Source of the DNA: Andrena cerasifolii
Lineage: Eukaryota; Arthropoda; Insecta; Hymenoptera; Andrenidae
DNA length: 64,000 bases
Direction: 5' to 3'
NCBI RefSeq assembly: GCF_050908995.1
Contig: NC_135133.1
Coordinates: 682,001-746,000, forward strand
The first letter of the stretch is position 1. Each line of letters begins with the position of its first letter. Made by a program: the position numbers and the translations under genes. The notes beneath the pieces are model-generated. The model was not told the origin of the DNA. It worked only from the letters and a program-made list of their open reading frames with translations, and made no database searches. Below, piece after piece: positions 1 through 11,576 of the stretch.

Positions 1-75
<75 letters not shown>
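1..75. repeat. (CT)n microsatellite
   Basis: Uninterrupted CT dinucleotides apart from a short C run near position 45. It is cut by the window edge, so the true length is unknown. Confidence 0.98.
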
Positions 76-117
76 ACAGTATTCTAGACATTCAAGGAGG
101 GTCATTCCACGCGAGTT

Positions 118-658
118 TAAAAATTTTCAAGATTGTGGAAATTGACTGTTTTCAATTATAACTGTTGAACAAAGAGACAGGTAAGAATGTGCTTTTGAGT
201 GCTTACACTGGGGAAAAGTACCCAATAAAAATGATGTCTCTTAAAAAAAAAAATTTTAGACCATTCCTTCTGAAATTGTTTTAAACAAATGCAATTTTAT
301 ACTAGCAAGGCACTATTTAAAAATTTGAAAAAAATGAGGATACAGCCGTACTTGTGCTCTTTATGGTCACGTTTTCAGAAACGCGAACACTTTAGAATTG
401 GTGGCATGAAAATTAATTGAATGTGACGCTGCGCCGTCCAGCACCGGCTCGACAGACTCAGCCGTGCGTGCTACAATATACAACTATCTATTTCTTTCAT
501 TCATAATCTTCGGTGGCCTTGAAAGTCATAGCACACCATATGGTTGAATTTGTCTTGACAGTTATACACTTTCATATCGGGTCATTCTTACCTTTCTCTT
601 AGTTCAACAGTTATAATTGAATGGAAACAAAGTCAATTTCCACAATGTTGAAAATTTA
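118..658. repeat. inverted-repeat pair, about 70-bp arms
   Basis: The segment at 118-189 reappears as its reverse complement at 584-658 with a few mismatches; both contain the core ATTGTGGAAATTGACT on one strand. The sequence GGGTCATTC occurs at the outer side of the left arm and the inner side of the right arm. This looks like a non-autonomous foldback or MITE, but I cannot fix its ends or a target duplication. The space between the arms has no convincing gene. Confidence 0.6.
225..312. repeat. dispersed repeat fragment, partner at 8925-9013
   Basis: About 85 bp are shared in direct orientation with 8925-9013. Both have an AATAAAA start, an A-run, TTTAGACCATT and TTTTATACTAGCA(A/G)GGCAC. 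It sits inside the inverted-repeat pair at 118-658. Confidence 0.75.
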
Positions 659-789
659 AAATATGCTTTGAAATACATTTATGTATCACTAAAGACTACA
701 ACATATGCAAGTTTCACAAAAATCCCAAATGGTACTCCGAAAAATGTCCGATTTTGCGTTGAATTACCCAGGATTGAAATGCGAAAAGT

Positions 790-1899
790 ATTCTTTTTCA
801 CACGCGGTCAAGTGCACGCGTGCCTCCGCACACACACAGCCGCGTATCGCAGCACAGCATGTCTGCTTGTGGCTGCCTCCGCTTGCGAGTAGCAGAGACG
901 GTTGTGCAGATGTGTGCGTGTGAAAAGAAAACGGGCCAAAAGTGCATGTCCTTCGGTTTGCGTAGCGAGGGGATCACGTTGTCTAAGAAGAACATTTGTA
1001 TCACGTCCTTCTTCGTATCGCGAAGATAAATTAGAATGATATTCACAGTAATGCAATAACAATATTTTCATGAACATAGCATCGTAACATTTGTGATGTT
1101 TCTGTAATGATAAATGACACCAAACACGGTATAATTTGAATAACACATATTTAGTGGTAATATGTTTCGGCCGCAGAGAAGTATAGCGAATGAAAAAGTT
1201 GAAGACAATCGGCAGTCCTTTTTTCCACTCGCTCTCTTCTCCTACGTTCGAGGCTTTTATCGACAAACTTCTAAAAATATAGGAACCACAGTAACATCTC
1301 GATTAGGGTTTAAAATCATGACTATGTATGATTGGTGTTAATTTATATCACCCTTAGTTGGAGTGTTCCCTCTTGGAACCAGTGAAGCGTGTAATATGGC
1401 TCGGGGGCCGATCGTATAACCCGATCCGAAATTGAAAATCGGTGAGAGACAACACCGATACAAACGAGGTTCACAATTAAAAGTATTTTATTTTTGGCTC
1501 TCTTTATAAATTGTTTACCAACATATTTGTGAGGACTTTCTGATTAAAATGACACCAAACACGATATGGTTTGGATAATTATATAAATATAAACGATTCG
1601 TATTCACGATAAGTAAAAGTTGTCCGATTTATGTTGTATTTGGTATCATTTTAATTAGGAGATTGTAACAAACATGTTGGTAGAAGTTTCATGAAAATGA
1701 AACCAAAAATACAAATTTTAAATTTTGATTGCGTTAGTATTGTCTCACACGTACAGGGGTATCGTTCCGAGGCTTTCGCTTACATCGAGATTTTACTGTA
1801 TATCTTCTTTTACTATGCTTGATTTTCTTTTCTGCTGTATGTTTTTCTTATTTCTATATATGTGCCACGTGTCACTGATTATTGACTCTTTACGTGCAG
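790..1899. other. gene-free stretch upstream of the MULE/YqaJ exon
   Basis: I see no convincing gene here. Two short segments (about 1118-1150 and 1545-1585) share the motif ATGACACCAAACACG and so are probably fragments of one repeat. The last bases before 1900 form a pyrimidine-containing tract ending in GCAG, a plausible splice acceptor for the next feature. Confidence 0.5.
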
Positions 1900-4615
1900 G
1901 CAACGATTGAAGAACACAGCGTGCCTCACTGTAATTCAGGATACCGTGGCGGAAGCAGGTATCTCATACGGAACACATCCAAGCACATCTGCTGCGGATG
2001 AAAATTTTGAAGATTCTCCAATTATCGAAGGAATTGTAGAAGAAGTACATTTCGATACGGACGCAGAAGATATTATTGAAGAAATAAATTTCAATGCGGA
2101 CGAAGAGGAAATTGTAGAAGATGTGCATTTCGAGTCGAACGAAGAAAGAATTGTGCAAGAAATAGATTTCGACAGAGACAGCGATGAGATACAATCCGTA
2201 AGAGACATCAACGACGAAACGACTCAAGATGTTGGAAGCGATGCTGATTACTGGGTGGTAGAAAATACAGAACCAGAACAGCCGGAAAATCCAATTTCAG
2301 AAGGAGTAGACTTCGTTGATTTTCCGTATGTTTTCGAACAAATACAAAATCTTGGAAAACATTCCACTATTGGCTGTGGCATCGAACATTTTGAAATAAT
2401 TAGATGTCAACGGAATGGACTAGAAAATGTGTATTATGTAGAGTGCAAAATGTGCAAATACACAGAGCACATATCCTGTCTTCGGAAGAGTGATGCCACT
2501 ATGGATATCAACCGCGCCGCTGTTTCCGCAACAATGATGACGGGCGGCGGATATAATCAACTGGAGGACATACTGACTGCCGTGAACGTATCCTGTATGA
2601 CGAAAAGGATCTACGAGAAATGTCAGAATGACCTAATCGATGCCCTCGAAGTGGCCGCACAACGCGAAATGGAAGATGCAGGAAAAGAGGAGAAAGAATT
2701 AGCTATATCAAGAGGCGACGTACATGCAGAATCCAATCTACCGTTTATTCCAGTTGTCGCGGATGGCAGCTGGATGAAAAGGTCCTACCGCGGAGGAGAT
2801 TACAATTCTCTCTCTGGCGTAGGAGCCATCGTGGGATACTACACGAAGAAAGTGCTGTACATCAGCGTGAAGAATAAATTCTGCATGACTTGCCAAATAG
2901 CAGGTACGAAGAAGGAAGAACCGCGCGAGCATCGTTGCTTCAAGAACTGGGGCCGTAATCAGAGTTCAACTGGCATGGAGAGTGTTGCTATTGTCGAAGG
3001 CTTCAATTGCAGCATAGATATGCACGGCCTAATATACACTATATTAGTTGCCGATGGCGATAGCAGTGTGTACAAAAAGATATTGGACAGTGATCCATAT
3101 AAAAACAACCTGGTGCAGGTACGAAAAATAGAATGCACCAATCACCTGCTACGCAATTTCAGTAAAAAAATAAACGAAATCGCAACAAAAGGCCGCGATA
3201 AAGACCTAAGAGCTGTCGTAAAGAATAATGCTCTCCGCTTGCGTACTGGTATAAAGAAAGCTGCAGAATACCGGTTGCAAGAAGAAATAACACTCGAGGA
3301 ACGAGTAAGAAATTTGAAGGAAGACTTGAGGAATGTACCGAGTCACGTTTTCGGTGAACACAAGGAGTGTCAGAAGTTAGCATACTTCTGTAAGAAATAC
3401 TCTGATCCAAACAGAGAGGACTACGTACCAAGGTTGAGAGAAGCTGGTATTTATCAGAGTATCGAAGAAGCGATGCAGCCACTTTTCCCTAAAGCTGACA
3501 GTTTGCTGCACGGTTTAAATAACAATGCTGTTGAAAGTTTTAATAATATCATTGCCAAATTCATCGGAGGCAAAAGGATAAACTTTGGACGAGGGGGCTC
3601 GTATCAGGGCAGAGTCTCCGCTGCAGTCGTCCAATATAATACAAAAGAGGCGTTTAGCAGATTGAGTACGGCAATGGATAAAGAGCCGTCAACTATGGTA
3701 AGAAAGCTGGAAGGACGTCGGAAGCGTGCAGCAGAAAAAGCAAGGGAATATAAAAAAGAAGCGAAAGCATCCTCCTTCCGAAATAAAAAACACTCGTGCG
3801 ACCAGGATTACGGCCCTAACGCAGAAAAACCAGATATGGAAGAGACAGTATACTCTTCCGAATGTAAAAGGCACGCGGCAGTACTCCATGACTGGCAAAG
3901 AATGCGATGCGAGATCGAAGAGGAAACTCGCAATCAGGCGAATAGTGAAAAGTGGATTAGTTATAGAAAAAAAATACTAACTGCATCCAATTTCGGCAAG
4001 GTATGCCGATTACGAAACACTACACCACGGGCAAATACTGTGAAGAGTATAATGTACCCGCAACTTCCAAATTTGTCTGCTCTCCAATACGGAAGGGAAA
4101 ACGAGGCAAACGCCTTGAGACAAATGGAAGAAGAATTAGGAATCCATATTCTACCATGTGGCCTCTTCATCGATGACACTGTGCCTCACTTAGGTGCAAC
4201 TCCTGACGGCCTCGTGGACCATGATAAAATCGTGGAAGTAAAGTGTCCTGAATCGGCCAAGGATTTAACACCTGCTGAAGCAATAAAGCAACTTGGTAAT
4301 ATACGGCGTATTTTCAAGGGTAATGACATGAATCAAAATCATCATTACTATTATCAAGTGCAAGGACAATTGCACATAACGAAAAGGCAACGGGCCTATT
4401 TTTGTTTATGGACGCCGAAAGGAATGAAGGTTACAACAGTAACGAGAGATGATCGATTCTGGGCAACAGAAATGGAAGACAAACTGAGCAAGTTCTATGA
4501 GGACTGCATGTTGCCAGAAATTATAGATAGCAGATACAATCGACAACAGCCGATTAGAGAACCTCCGTACACACAAAAAGGAGGAACAGCTACGTGTACA
4601 CAAGAAAGTACATAA
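1900..4615 (+). CDS. Mutator-like transposase fused to YqaJ-type nuclease (terminal exon)
   Basis: The open frame gives about 902 residues. Residues about 40-95 are an acidic degenerate repeat with a period near 17 (variants of EEVHFD/EEINFN). A Cys-rich segment (CKMCKYTEHISC) starts the Mutator-like transposase region typical of arthropod MULE proteins, at about 150-560. This includes PVVADGSWMKRSY, GYYTKKVLYI, VADGDSSVYK and a CTNHLLRN block. The C-terminal 200 residues match the YqaJ/lambda-exonuclease fold: LGATPDG, EVKCP and YYYQVQGQL supply the expected Asp, Glu-x-Lys and Gln. There is no in-frame ATG before the cysteine block, and GCAG precedes base 1900, so an upstream exon probably supplies the start. 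The frame has no internal stop and may still be expressed. No TIRs were identified. The fusion type is known in insect genomes; that this copy is active is not shown. Confidence 0.85.
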
Positions 4616-4640
4616 AACGATGGATGAAAACATCGCGATA

Positions 4641-5536
4641 GCACCGGCGAGTGCATCCAGCGCATATGAAGAGCTGTGAAATAAGCAATTGCAATCCAAA
4701 GTCACTAGTGCACCGGCGAGTGCATCCAGCGCATATAAAGAGCTGTGAAATAAGCAATTGCAATCCAAAGTGACTAGTGCACCGGCGAGTGCATCCAGCG
4801 CATATGAAGAGCTGTGAAATAAGCAATTGCAATCCAAAGTCACTAGTGCACCGGCGAGTGCATCCAGCGCATATGAAGAGCTGTGAAATAAGCAATTGCA
4901 ATCCAAAGTGACTAGTGCACCGGCGAGTGCATCCAGCGCATATGAAGAGCTGTGAAATAAGCAATTGCAATCCAAAGTCACTAGTGCACCGGCGAGTGCA
5001 TCCAGCGCATATGAAGAGCTGTGAAATAAGCAATTGCAATCCAAAGTGACTAGTGCACCGGCGAGTGCATCCAGCGCATATGAAGAGCTGTGAAATAAGC
5101 AATTGCAATCCAAAGTGACTAGTGCACCGGCGAGTGCATCCAGCGCATATGAAGAGCTGTGAAATAAGCAATTGCAATCCAAAGTCACTAGTGCACCGGC
5201 GAGTGCATCCAGCGCATATGAAGAGCTGTGAAATAAGTAATTGCAATCCAAAGTCACTAGTGCACCGGCGAGTGCATCCAGCGCATATGAAGAGCTGTGA
5301 AATAAGCAATTGCAATCCAAAGTCACTAGTGCACCGGCGAGTGCATCCAGCGCATATGAAGAGCTGTGAAATAAGCAATTGCAATCCAAAGTCACTAGTG
5401 CACCGGCGAGTGCATCCAGCGCATATGAAGAGCTGTGAAATAAGCAATTGCAATCCAAAGTCACTAGTGCACCGGCGAGTGCATCCAGCGCATATGAAGA
5501 GCTGTGAAATAAGCAATTGCAATCCAAAGTCACTAA
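4641..5536. repeat. 69-bp minisatellite, 13 copies
   Basis: The unit begins GCACCGGCGAGTGCATCC and repeats with an exact 69-bp period. Copies are nearly identical. A C/G variant in GT(C/G)ACTAGT reads C,G,C,G,C,G,G,C and then all C along the array, and there are two other single-base variants. Because 69 is divisible by 3, any frame open in one unit stays open across the array, so long repetitive ORFs on both strands are artefacts. The array begins 25 bp after the MULE/YqaJ stop codon. Confidence 0.97.
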
Positions 5537-7165
5537 TTCCCCATGAGAGAGAGCCCCGAAGAGTGTAGTTATTTAGACAGGATGGGTCGTTCGCCGACCA
5601 AAGATCCAGGAAGTCTCTCGCTCGAGGAGAGAGTTTGAAGTTCTGAACGAAGAGTCTGAAGATTAGTCTAAGCTAATCTACTGGACTGGGCTGCGGAGAC
5701 TACCTTCGTAGCCCAGGCCTCTGTTTCTTTAAAATGTTTCAGAGAGCACGAAACCCCACGACGAGGGACAAGGTGTCGGGGGACTGCCACCGCGGCCTGG
5801 ATACGCGTTCCCGAATTCCCCGTCTGTGCTACGACAGAGTAGCAGTCCGCAGTGGAACGCGGACATACGTGGAACCTCTGGCCCTGTTGGCGTGGATCTT
5901 GGCTTCTCCCCGGTTTGTGTAAACCAAGAGGTCCGCCTCAACAGGGTGGACAGCAGCCGGGAAATGGCATCTCCAACCACCAGTCGGACAAGCGGTGCGA
6001 CTGCTTGGATCGGCTGGAGGAGATGTCGCGGAGACGGGAGCGTTAACAGGACGCACAGGACGGTCCCCTGGGTCAGCACCAGAAGCCACGAAGAGGAAAG
6101 GGGCCATCTGAAAGCCAAGGCCTGAGAGAGGGAGAAGAGGACAAGAAGTCCAGAAGACAACGCAGACGAGCTGGAATGCTGGGCAGATTGATCGGAAAAC
6201 GGTCCGATAACATGCTCATGAGCCGTGATCCCCTGTTATCGGTTCCGTATCGCCTTTCCGTCTTCCCGGTTCTTTCAGCCCCAACCGATTTTCTCAAATT
6301 AAAGTAAATGTTAATTATAAAGTAAATTAATAATAATATAATTCTCCGTCCCTTTTGCATGGAATCCGGAGCCGGGAAGAGATTGAAGTGTCAAGCTCGC
6401 ACGGACACCTGAAGGACATCGAGGACGAGTCCCTGGAGGAGAGGTCGACCGCGACCAAGGATTCGACGAGGAGGAGGGAACGCCGCCGAAGCAGTGGAGA
6501 CGTCGTCGGACGTCCTTCTGGAGGAGGCTGCCTGGAGGCAGCGCTGGAGTCTGCACGAAGGAGAATGCAGCGTCGGAGCGTTGGAGTCAACGTGGAACGT
6601 TCCAGAGTGGAGTTTCAGGGACGTCGCGGGACAAGTAGCTGCGGAGTTCTCGAGACGTCGTGGGGCAGGAAGCTGCAGAGTTCCAGAGACATCGTGGGAC
6701 CAGAAGTTGGAGCGTTTCGTCGTGGCAGATCGAGAAGTCCCGTTTTACCCACGCTTTGCTCAGGGTTTTTCCGTGGTTTTCCCCTGAGCGAGAAGGCAAA
6801 TGCCGAGGCGGATGTCTGAAGAAGCCACGGGACTGCACGACCACTTCTTCAGGCAGGGGTACGAAGATTCCGAAGAGGATTCAATGCGACCGAGACGTCC
6901 GCTCCTTCAGAGGGAAGAACAGTGTTGCGAGCACCGGGTTTAGGCCGGTGCATAGCCTGCTGGTGCTCGTAGCTGAATATAGAAGAAGGTCGGCCACCTT
7001 CGAGACGACGATCGGGACGACGACCAGAAGACTATCTTGTACCGAACGCCATAGTTGTAACCGATATTGCTCTATGTAACAATATAGTTCAGTCGTATGT
7101 ACACCCGTGTAATCATTATTCTATCCTTTGCGTCGGGGTGGCCTGCGATGCTAACGTCCGACAGT
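5537..7165. other. GC-rich unclassified region, possibly retroelement-derived
   Basis: Purine-rich and GC-rich with several modest overlapping open frames, none of which shows a recognisable domain. The right end resembles the end of an LTR (CGTCCGACA followed by GTGGGGCACGTAACA), but no matching left end or target duplication was found. I do not assign a product. Confidence 0.35.
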
Positions 7166-7358
7166 GGGGCACGTAACATAGGATTCGCGGAAAAAAAATC
7201 ATAACTTCGGTGTTTCCCAATATTTTTGATTCCTTTTTTTATATTATTTGTTAATAGCCAACGGTTATATGGACAGGAACATTAAAGGAATTGAAGCATC
7301 ATAAAATAGTAATAAACTCCGTAAACATTGTGTTTCATAATTATTCCAGTTCAGAATT

Positions 7359-8451
7359 CGTTCATGAAATCCGCTAGTGAAAATGCGCAGGCTGGATGCG
7401 CGTGATTATTATGTGATCGGCTCCTCGAAGTGACAGAAAATATAACCTAAATATATGCTATATGACAACAAATGTTTAGCGGCTATTTCGTTCTTTTACG
7501 AAACGTTTGTGAACTTTTTAGCATCCTTTCAAAACATTATTATTACGCTCCAACAGTATCTGTAGGAAATCGGGTATAGCATATAGGTTATATTTTCTGT
7601 CACTTCGATGACAGAAAATCCGTTCGTGAAATCCGCTTCTGAAAATGCGCAAGCTGGATGCGCGTGATTATTATGTGGTCGGCTCCTCGAAGTGACAGAA
7701 AATATAACCTAAATGTATGCTATCTGACAACAAATGTTTAGTGGCTATTTCGTTCTTTTACGAAACGTTTGTGAACTTTTTATCATACTTTCAAACTATT
7801 ATTATTACGTCACAACAGTATCTTTAGGAAATCGGGTATAGCATATAGGTTATATTTTCTGTCACTTCGATGACAGAAAATCCGTTCGTGAAATCCCCTT
7901 CTGAAAATGCGCAAGCTGGATGCGCGTGATTATTATGTGGTCGGCTCCTCGAAGTGACAGAAAATATAACCTAAATGTATGCTATCTGACAACAAATGTT
8001 TAGTGGCTATTTCGTTCTTTTACGAAACGTTTGTGAACTTTTTATCATACTTTCAAACTATTATTATTACGTCACAACAGTATCTTTAGGAAATCGGGTA
8101 TAACAATTAGGTTATATTTTCTGTCACTTCGAGGAGCCGACCACATAATAATCACGCGCATCCAGCCTGCGCATTTTCAATAGCGGATTTCACGAACGGA
8201 TTTTCTGTCATCGAAGTGACGGAAAATATAACCTATATGCTATACTCGATTTCCTAAAGATGCTGTTGTGGCGGAATAATAATGTTTTGAAAGGATGCTA
8301 AAAAGTTCACAAACGTTTCGTAAAAGAACGAAATAGCCGCTAAACATTTGTTGTCAGATAGCATACATTTAGGTTATATTTTCTGTCACTTCGAGGAGCC
8401 GACCACATAATAATCACGCGCATCCAGTCTGCGCATTTTCACTAGCCCAAT
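7359..8451. mobile_element. foldback element made of 262-bp units
   Basis: A unit beginning CGTTCRTGAAATCC starts at 7359, 7621 and 7883 (period 262). From about 8105 the same unit runs in reverse complement to about 8451, ending in GCATTTTCACTAG, the mirror of CTAGTGAAAATGC near the left end. The motif TGACAGAAAATATAACCT occurs at every unit boundary. There are no coding sequences and no clear target duplication. It is a long foldback or MITE-like element that grew by internal tandem duplication. Confidence 0.8.
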
Positions 8452-8924
8452 TCAACATTCAATACAATTTTGTATATATAATGTTTGTTGATAACTGCTT
8501 TCTGCAGAGGACGTGTAATAAGTGTATTTCATGTTCTGTTTCGGTGCTTTGCTAATAAAAAAATGTCTAACCTAACAAATTTCATTTTCTGGGGACATTC
8601 CCTGATCTATTTTCCCTTTCCACTTAGAATTCCTTACTGCTAACGTAGAATATTGTAGCATAAGCACATTTCAAGTAATTAAAATGTACACTGAATTTTC
8701 TACGTTTACAGTACCAGCCGACTTTCCGTTTAAATTTTTATAAGTATAACGGAACAGCTGAGAATTTCTTTCCTTATTCAGAATAGAATACAGAAATAGC
8801 AAACAGCTCCCTCTCGCGTTCACCGGGTAATCGTCGATCTATCGGTATTACCATTTCTGTGCAGAAAAAAATGCTGTAATACCGACCTGCCGAATCGGCC
8901 AGGTCACGTGACGTGTCTACCCCC

Positions 8925-9013
8925 TTAATAAAACTTATGACACTTAAAAAAAAAAATTTAGACCATTTATTTTAAAATTGTTCTCAACAAATACAATTTT
9001 ATACTAGCAGGGC
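8925..9013. repeat. dispersed repeat fragment, partner at 225-312
   Basis: Direct-orientation match to 225-312. The surrounding stretch 8452-9331 holds no gene I can support. Confidence 0.75.
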
Positions 9014-9331
9014 ACCTATTACCGATTACCTATTACCCGGACGAAATCCCCAAATAGATACATAGCGAGAAATCGAAATATCATCCTGTAACACCTCAAT
9101 AAAAGAATATACCGTTCTATTACAAAAAATTAACTTGACCTTGACATCGCTTCCAGTACCACATTCATAAAAAAAAACCGCTTGTACCATTATATCCGAT
9201 GGAACGGATACCAAACAGGAATACATTAAACAATTTTCACTTATTGGAGTAATTCGTAGGTAATAAAAGATTAAAAATGAGACAGCGTTACACGTATTCA
9301 GTAAATTCTGTCGCATCGTCCCTCGGTTCGA

Positions 9332-9998
9332 AAGGGTATAGCCGAATAAGGTGTTCAAAATTGCCCCAGAGCCAAATTCGAGTTGCGATGGATCATTCGA
9401 TAGCTTATCAAAAAAGAACTATTTTTGACAATTTTCAAGTTGATATCTTGATCTGGGGGGTAGTAAAGGGCAAAAATTGAAAAACATGTTTTTTCTCAAT
9501 TTCTGCTATCCTATTGCATGAAAAATTTTGAAAAAAATCAGAGATATAGCAGTTATCCAGGCACATATTATAGAATTTTTTCAGATTTTTAAATTGAAAA
9601 TTCACGTTATGAAAAATGATAAACTGAAAAAAATGCGGAAAAATGCCGATTTCGTATTCACGCAATCTTGGCACCACTTATATATTTTTACGGCAAGTAC
9701 ATATTACTATTACTATTATCTTGGATTTTTTTTCAGATTTTTTGATTTGGTGCGCCGTAGTTAGAAAAATCAAAAACTGATTCTCGCGGCGTGTCAGAGC
9801 AACTTGTGCGTCGAACTTTTGTACATTTTTCATAAAATAAGTCTTTCGTGTGATGTTCAATGTCTTAGCATGCCGCGAAACAGTATATGAATTAAAGAAA
9901 AGTAAATAAATCCAGTCAATGAGAAGTGTGACTTGCACCATATATTCAGAATCACTTAGTGTATTTCCAAGAACGTCGGTAGCGCAACGGTAGAGAAA
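9332..9998 (+). repeat. dispersed repeat DR1, copy 1 (5' and 3' truncated)
   Basis: Aligns by eye along its length with 40480-41145 (same strand) and with 48310-48960 (opposite strand). Shared landmarks are AGGGTATAGCCG, a GATTTGGTGCGCCG(C/T)AG block and the CGTCGGTRGCG..CGGTAGAG end. It stops at CGGTAGAG, inside the tRNA-like head seen in the other copies, where a tRNA-Lys-like fragment begins. Non-coding. Confidence 0.75.
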
Positions 9999-10000
9999 AT

Positions 10001-10033
10001 GCCTGGCTAGCTCAGTCGGTAGAGCATGAGACT
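10001..10033 (+). pseudogene. tRNA-Lys-like 5' half
   Basis: Reads GCCTGGCTAGCTCAGTCGGT then AGAGCATGAGACT, which matches the 5' half of an animal tRNA-Lys (acceptor strand, D arm with box A, start of the anticodon stem). No anticodon loop, T arm or box B follows. It lies between the truncated DR1 copy and the leader of the LINE ORF1. It may be part of a composite LINE 5' end, or a relic of the target. Confidence 0.65.
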
Positions 10034-10237
10034 GACTGGACGACTGAGGTGACTGGTGCGCGCTGTACCTCCGTAAATTTGTGTATTATTTAACAGTGAA
10101 ACTGAACAATAAAGAGTGTTATATATCAAAATCATCATCAATCAGTGGCTAGAGATACTAATCTAACAATACTAATTCTCGTATTGGCTCTCGATGCCCG
10201 TAATGAGGCGTAAACGCCTAGTAAGATTTTGGGAATA

Positions 10238-11506
10238 ATGTCGTCTCAACCGCCACATGGCGAGAAGCGACGTTTGCCTATGATGAAGGCCGGAAAAGAG
10301 AATATTGCACCAGAAACGCTCCTGAAACCACGCCAATATAAAGCACCCAGACTGCATTCGATCCAACTGGATAAGTTATACAAACAATACCTCAAGGAAG
10401 ATAATGTTAAGACCGTAAGTAGGGTTAAACCTAACCTTAATGCAGCTCGCGGTAAGAGAAAGTCAGCCGAGACCATAACCTCAAAGTCATCTGAGGAATT
10501 GCAACTCCCCAGCACATCAGCCGATGACGGCTTATGGGAATTTCCCAAAAAAACCAAAAAGTCGGCTAACACGACTGCTAATTTGAATACACCTAATACT
10601 GATGTAAACAGATACCAAGTACTCTCAGATGAAGAAATCATGGAAACAGAGGAAGTACCGCATGTAAATATCAAGTCTGTTAGCAACCCAAGAAAAACAA
10701 ATAGGCAACCACCGATCTATACGGTTAACACAAACATCAACACACTTATTAATTACATCGCTGCCTCTAACATACCTAAATCAGCATTCCTGATCAAAGA
10801 GACTGACAAAGATAACCATACTATTTTCACCACCAGTTCAGAGCACTACAAAATAATTTCTGAAACGCTTCTGGCAAACGAAGTACGTTTCTTTACTTAC
10901 ACACCTAAGAGTCTAAAACCCAAATCGATACTGTTAAAAGGTATCAGAGGCGACTTCACCCTCGATTATATAAAACAGGAAATCACGAACTTGAACATTC
11001 CTAACCTAGAAGTATTAAACATATCCAAATTCGTCTTTGACAAATCACTCCCTGACAAGCATCACCACCTTATACAGGTCTCCAATACCAGCAAGACGGC
11101 GGAACTCTTCAAAATCAAAAGCATAGCTTTCCAGAAAGTCCATTGGGAGCACCTCAGGCGACCCAGCCTCTTCCAATGCAAAAAATGTCAAAGGCTTGGA
11201 CACGCAAGTAAAAATTGCCACTTACAATTCAGATGCGTGAAATGTGGCGATTCGCACGAACCTGGCAATTGTCCTATCCTTATGGAAGATGGAAGGCAAC
11301 ATCTCAAATGTGCTAACTGTGGACAATCTGGACTTCCAGCCTCGTACAAAGGATGCTCTTATATTAAATTCGCCCTGGAAAAGAAAAGAGCTGTCGCAGA
11401 AGCAAGATCACTAACAGTTATGAATAGGCTCACCAATATAGCGGCCACAACCAAGAGAAACATCTCGTTCGCGCAAGCAGTCTCTGGAATGGGACCACAA
11501 AACTAG
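10238..11506 (+). CDS. ORF1 (Gag-like zinc-knuckle protein) of a Jockey-like LINE
   Basis: Intact ORF of about 422 residues from the ATG at 10238. The N-terminal third is basic and low-complexity. The middle, around PPIYTVNTNINTLINYI, resembles the pre-zinc-finger (PRE_C2HC) region of Jockey-clade ORF1 proteins. The C-terminal part has three Cys/His clusters: CKKCQRLGHASKNC, CVKCGDSHEPGNC and CANCGQSGLPASYKGC. Such proteins bind LINE RNA and package it for target-primed reverse transcription. No ORF2 follows: 70 bp after the stop codon a MITE begins, and no reverse transcriptase is seen to the right, so this is a 3'-truncated element. The clade assignment comes from motif resemblance. Confidence 0.85.
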   Translation: MSSQPPHGEKRRLPMMKAGKENIAPETLLKPRQYKAPRLHSIQLDKLYKQYLKEDNVKTVSRVKPNLNAARGKRKSAETITSKSSEELQLPSTSADDGLWEFPKKTKKSANTTANLNTPNTDVNRYQVLSDEEIMETEEVPHVNIKSVSNPRKTNRQPPIYTVNTNINTLINYIAASNIPKSAFLIKETDKDNHTIFTTSSEHYKIISETLLANEVRFFTYTPKSLKPKSILLKGIRGDFTLDYIKQEITNLNIPNLEVLNISKFVFDKSLPDKHHHLIQVSNTSKTAELFKIKSIAFQKVHWEHLRRPSLFQCKKCQRLGHASKNCHLQFRCVKCGDSHEPGNCPILMEDGRQHLKCANCGQSGLPASYKGCSYIKFALEKKRAVAEARSLTVMNRLTNIAATTKRNISFAQAVSGMGPQN

Positions 11507-11576
11507 ACCAACCTAACCAACGCGCTGATAACAGGATCAACAAATCTAACTGGTACAACCTACAACCTGCCACATA

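Noticed and set aside
4406..5568. Long repetitive ORFs (up to 375 codons) on both strands across the 69-bp array
   Set aside because: The period is a multiple of three, so any frame open in one unit stays open. No start context, domain or codon signature supports them.
5729..6160. 143-codon minus-strand ORF with a hydrophobic start
   Set aside because: GC-rich sequence open on several frames, no recognisable domain, overlapping plus-strand frames of similar length.
10001..10033. Functional tRNA-Lys gene
   Set aside because: Only the 5' half is present; there is no anticodon loop, T arm or box B.
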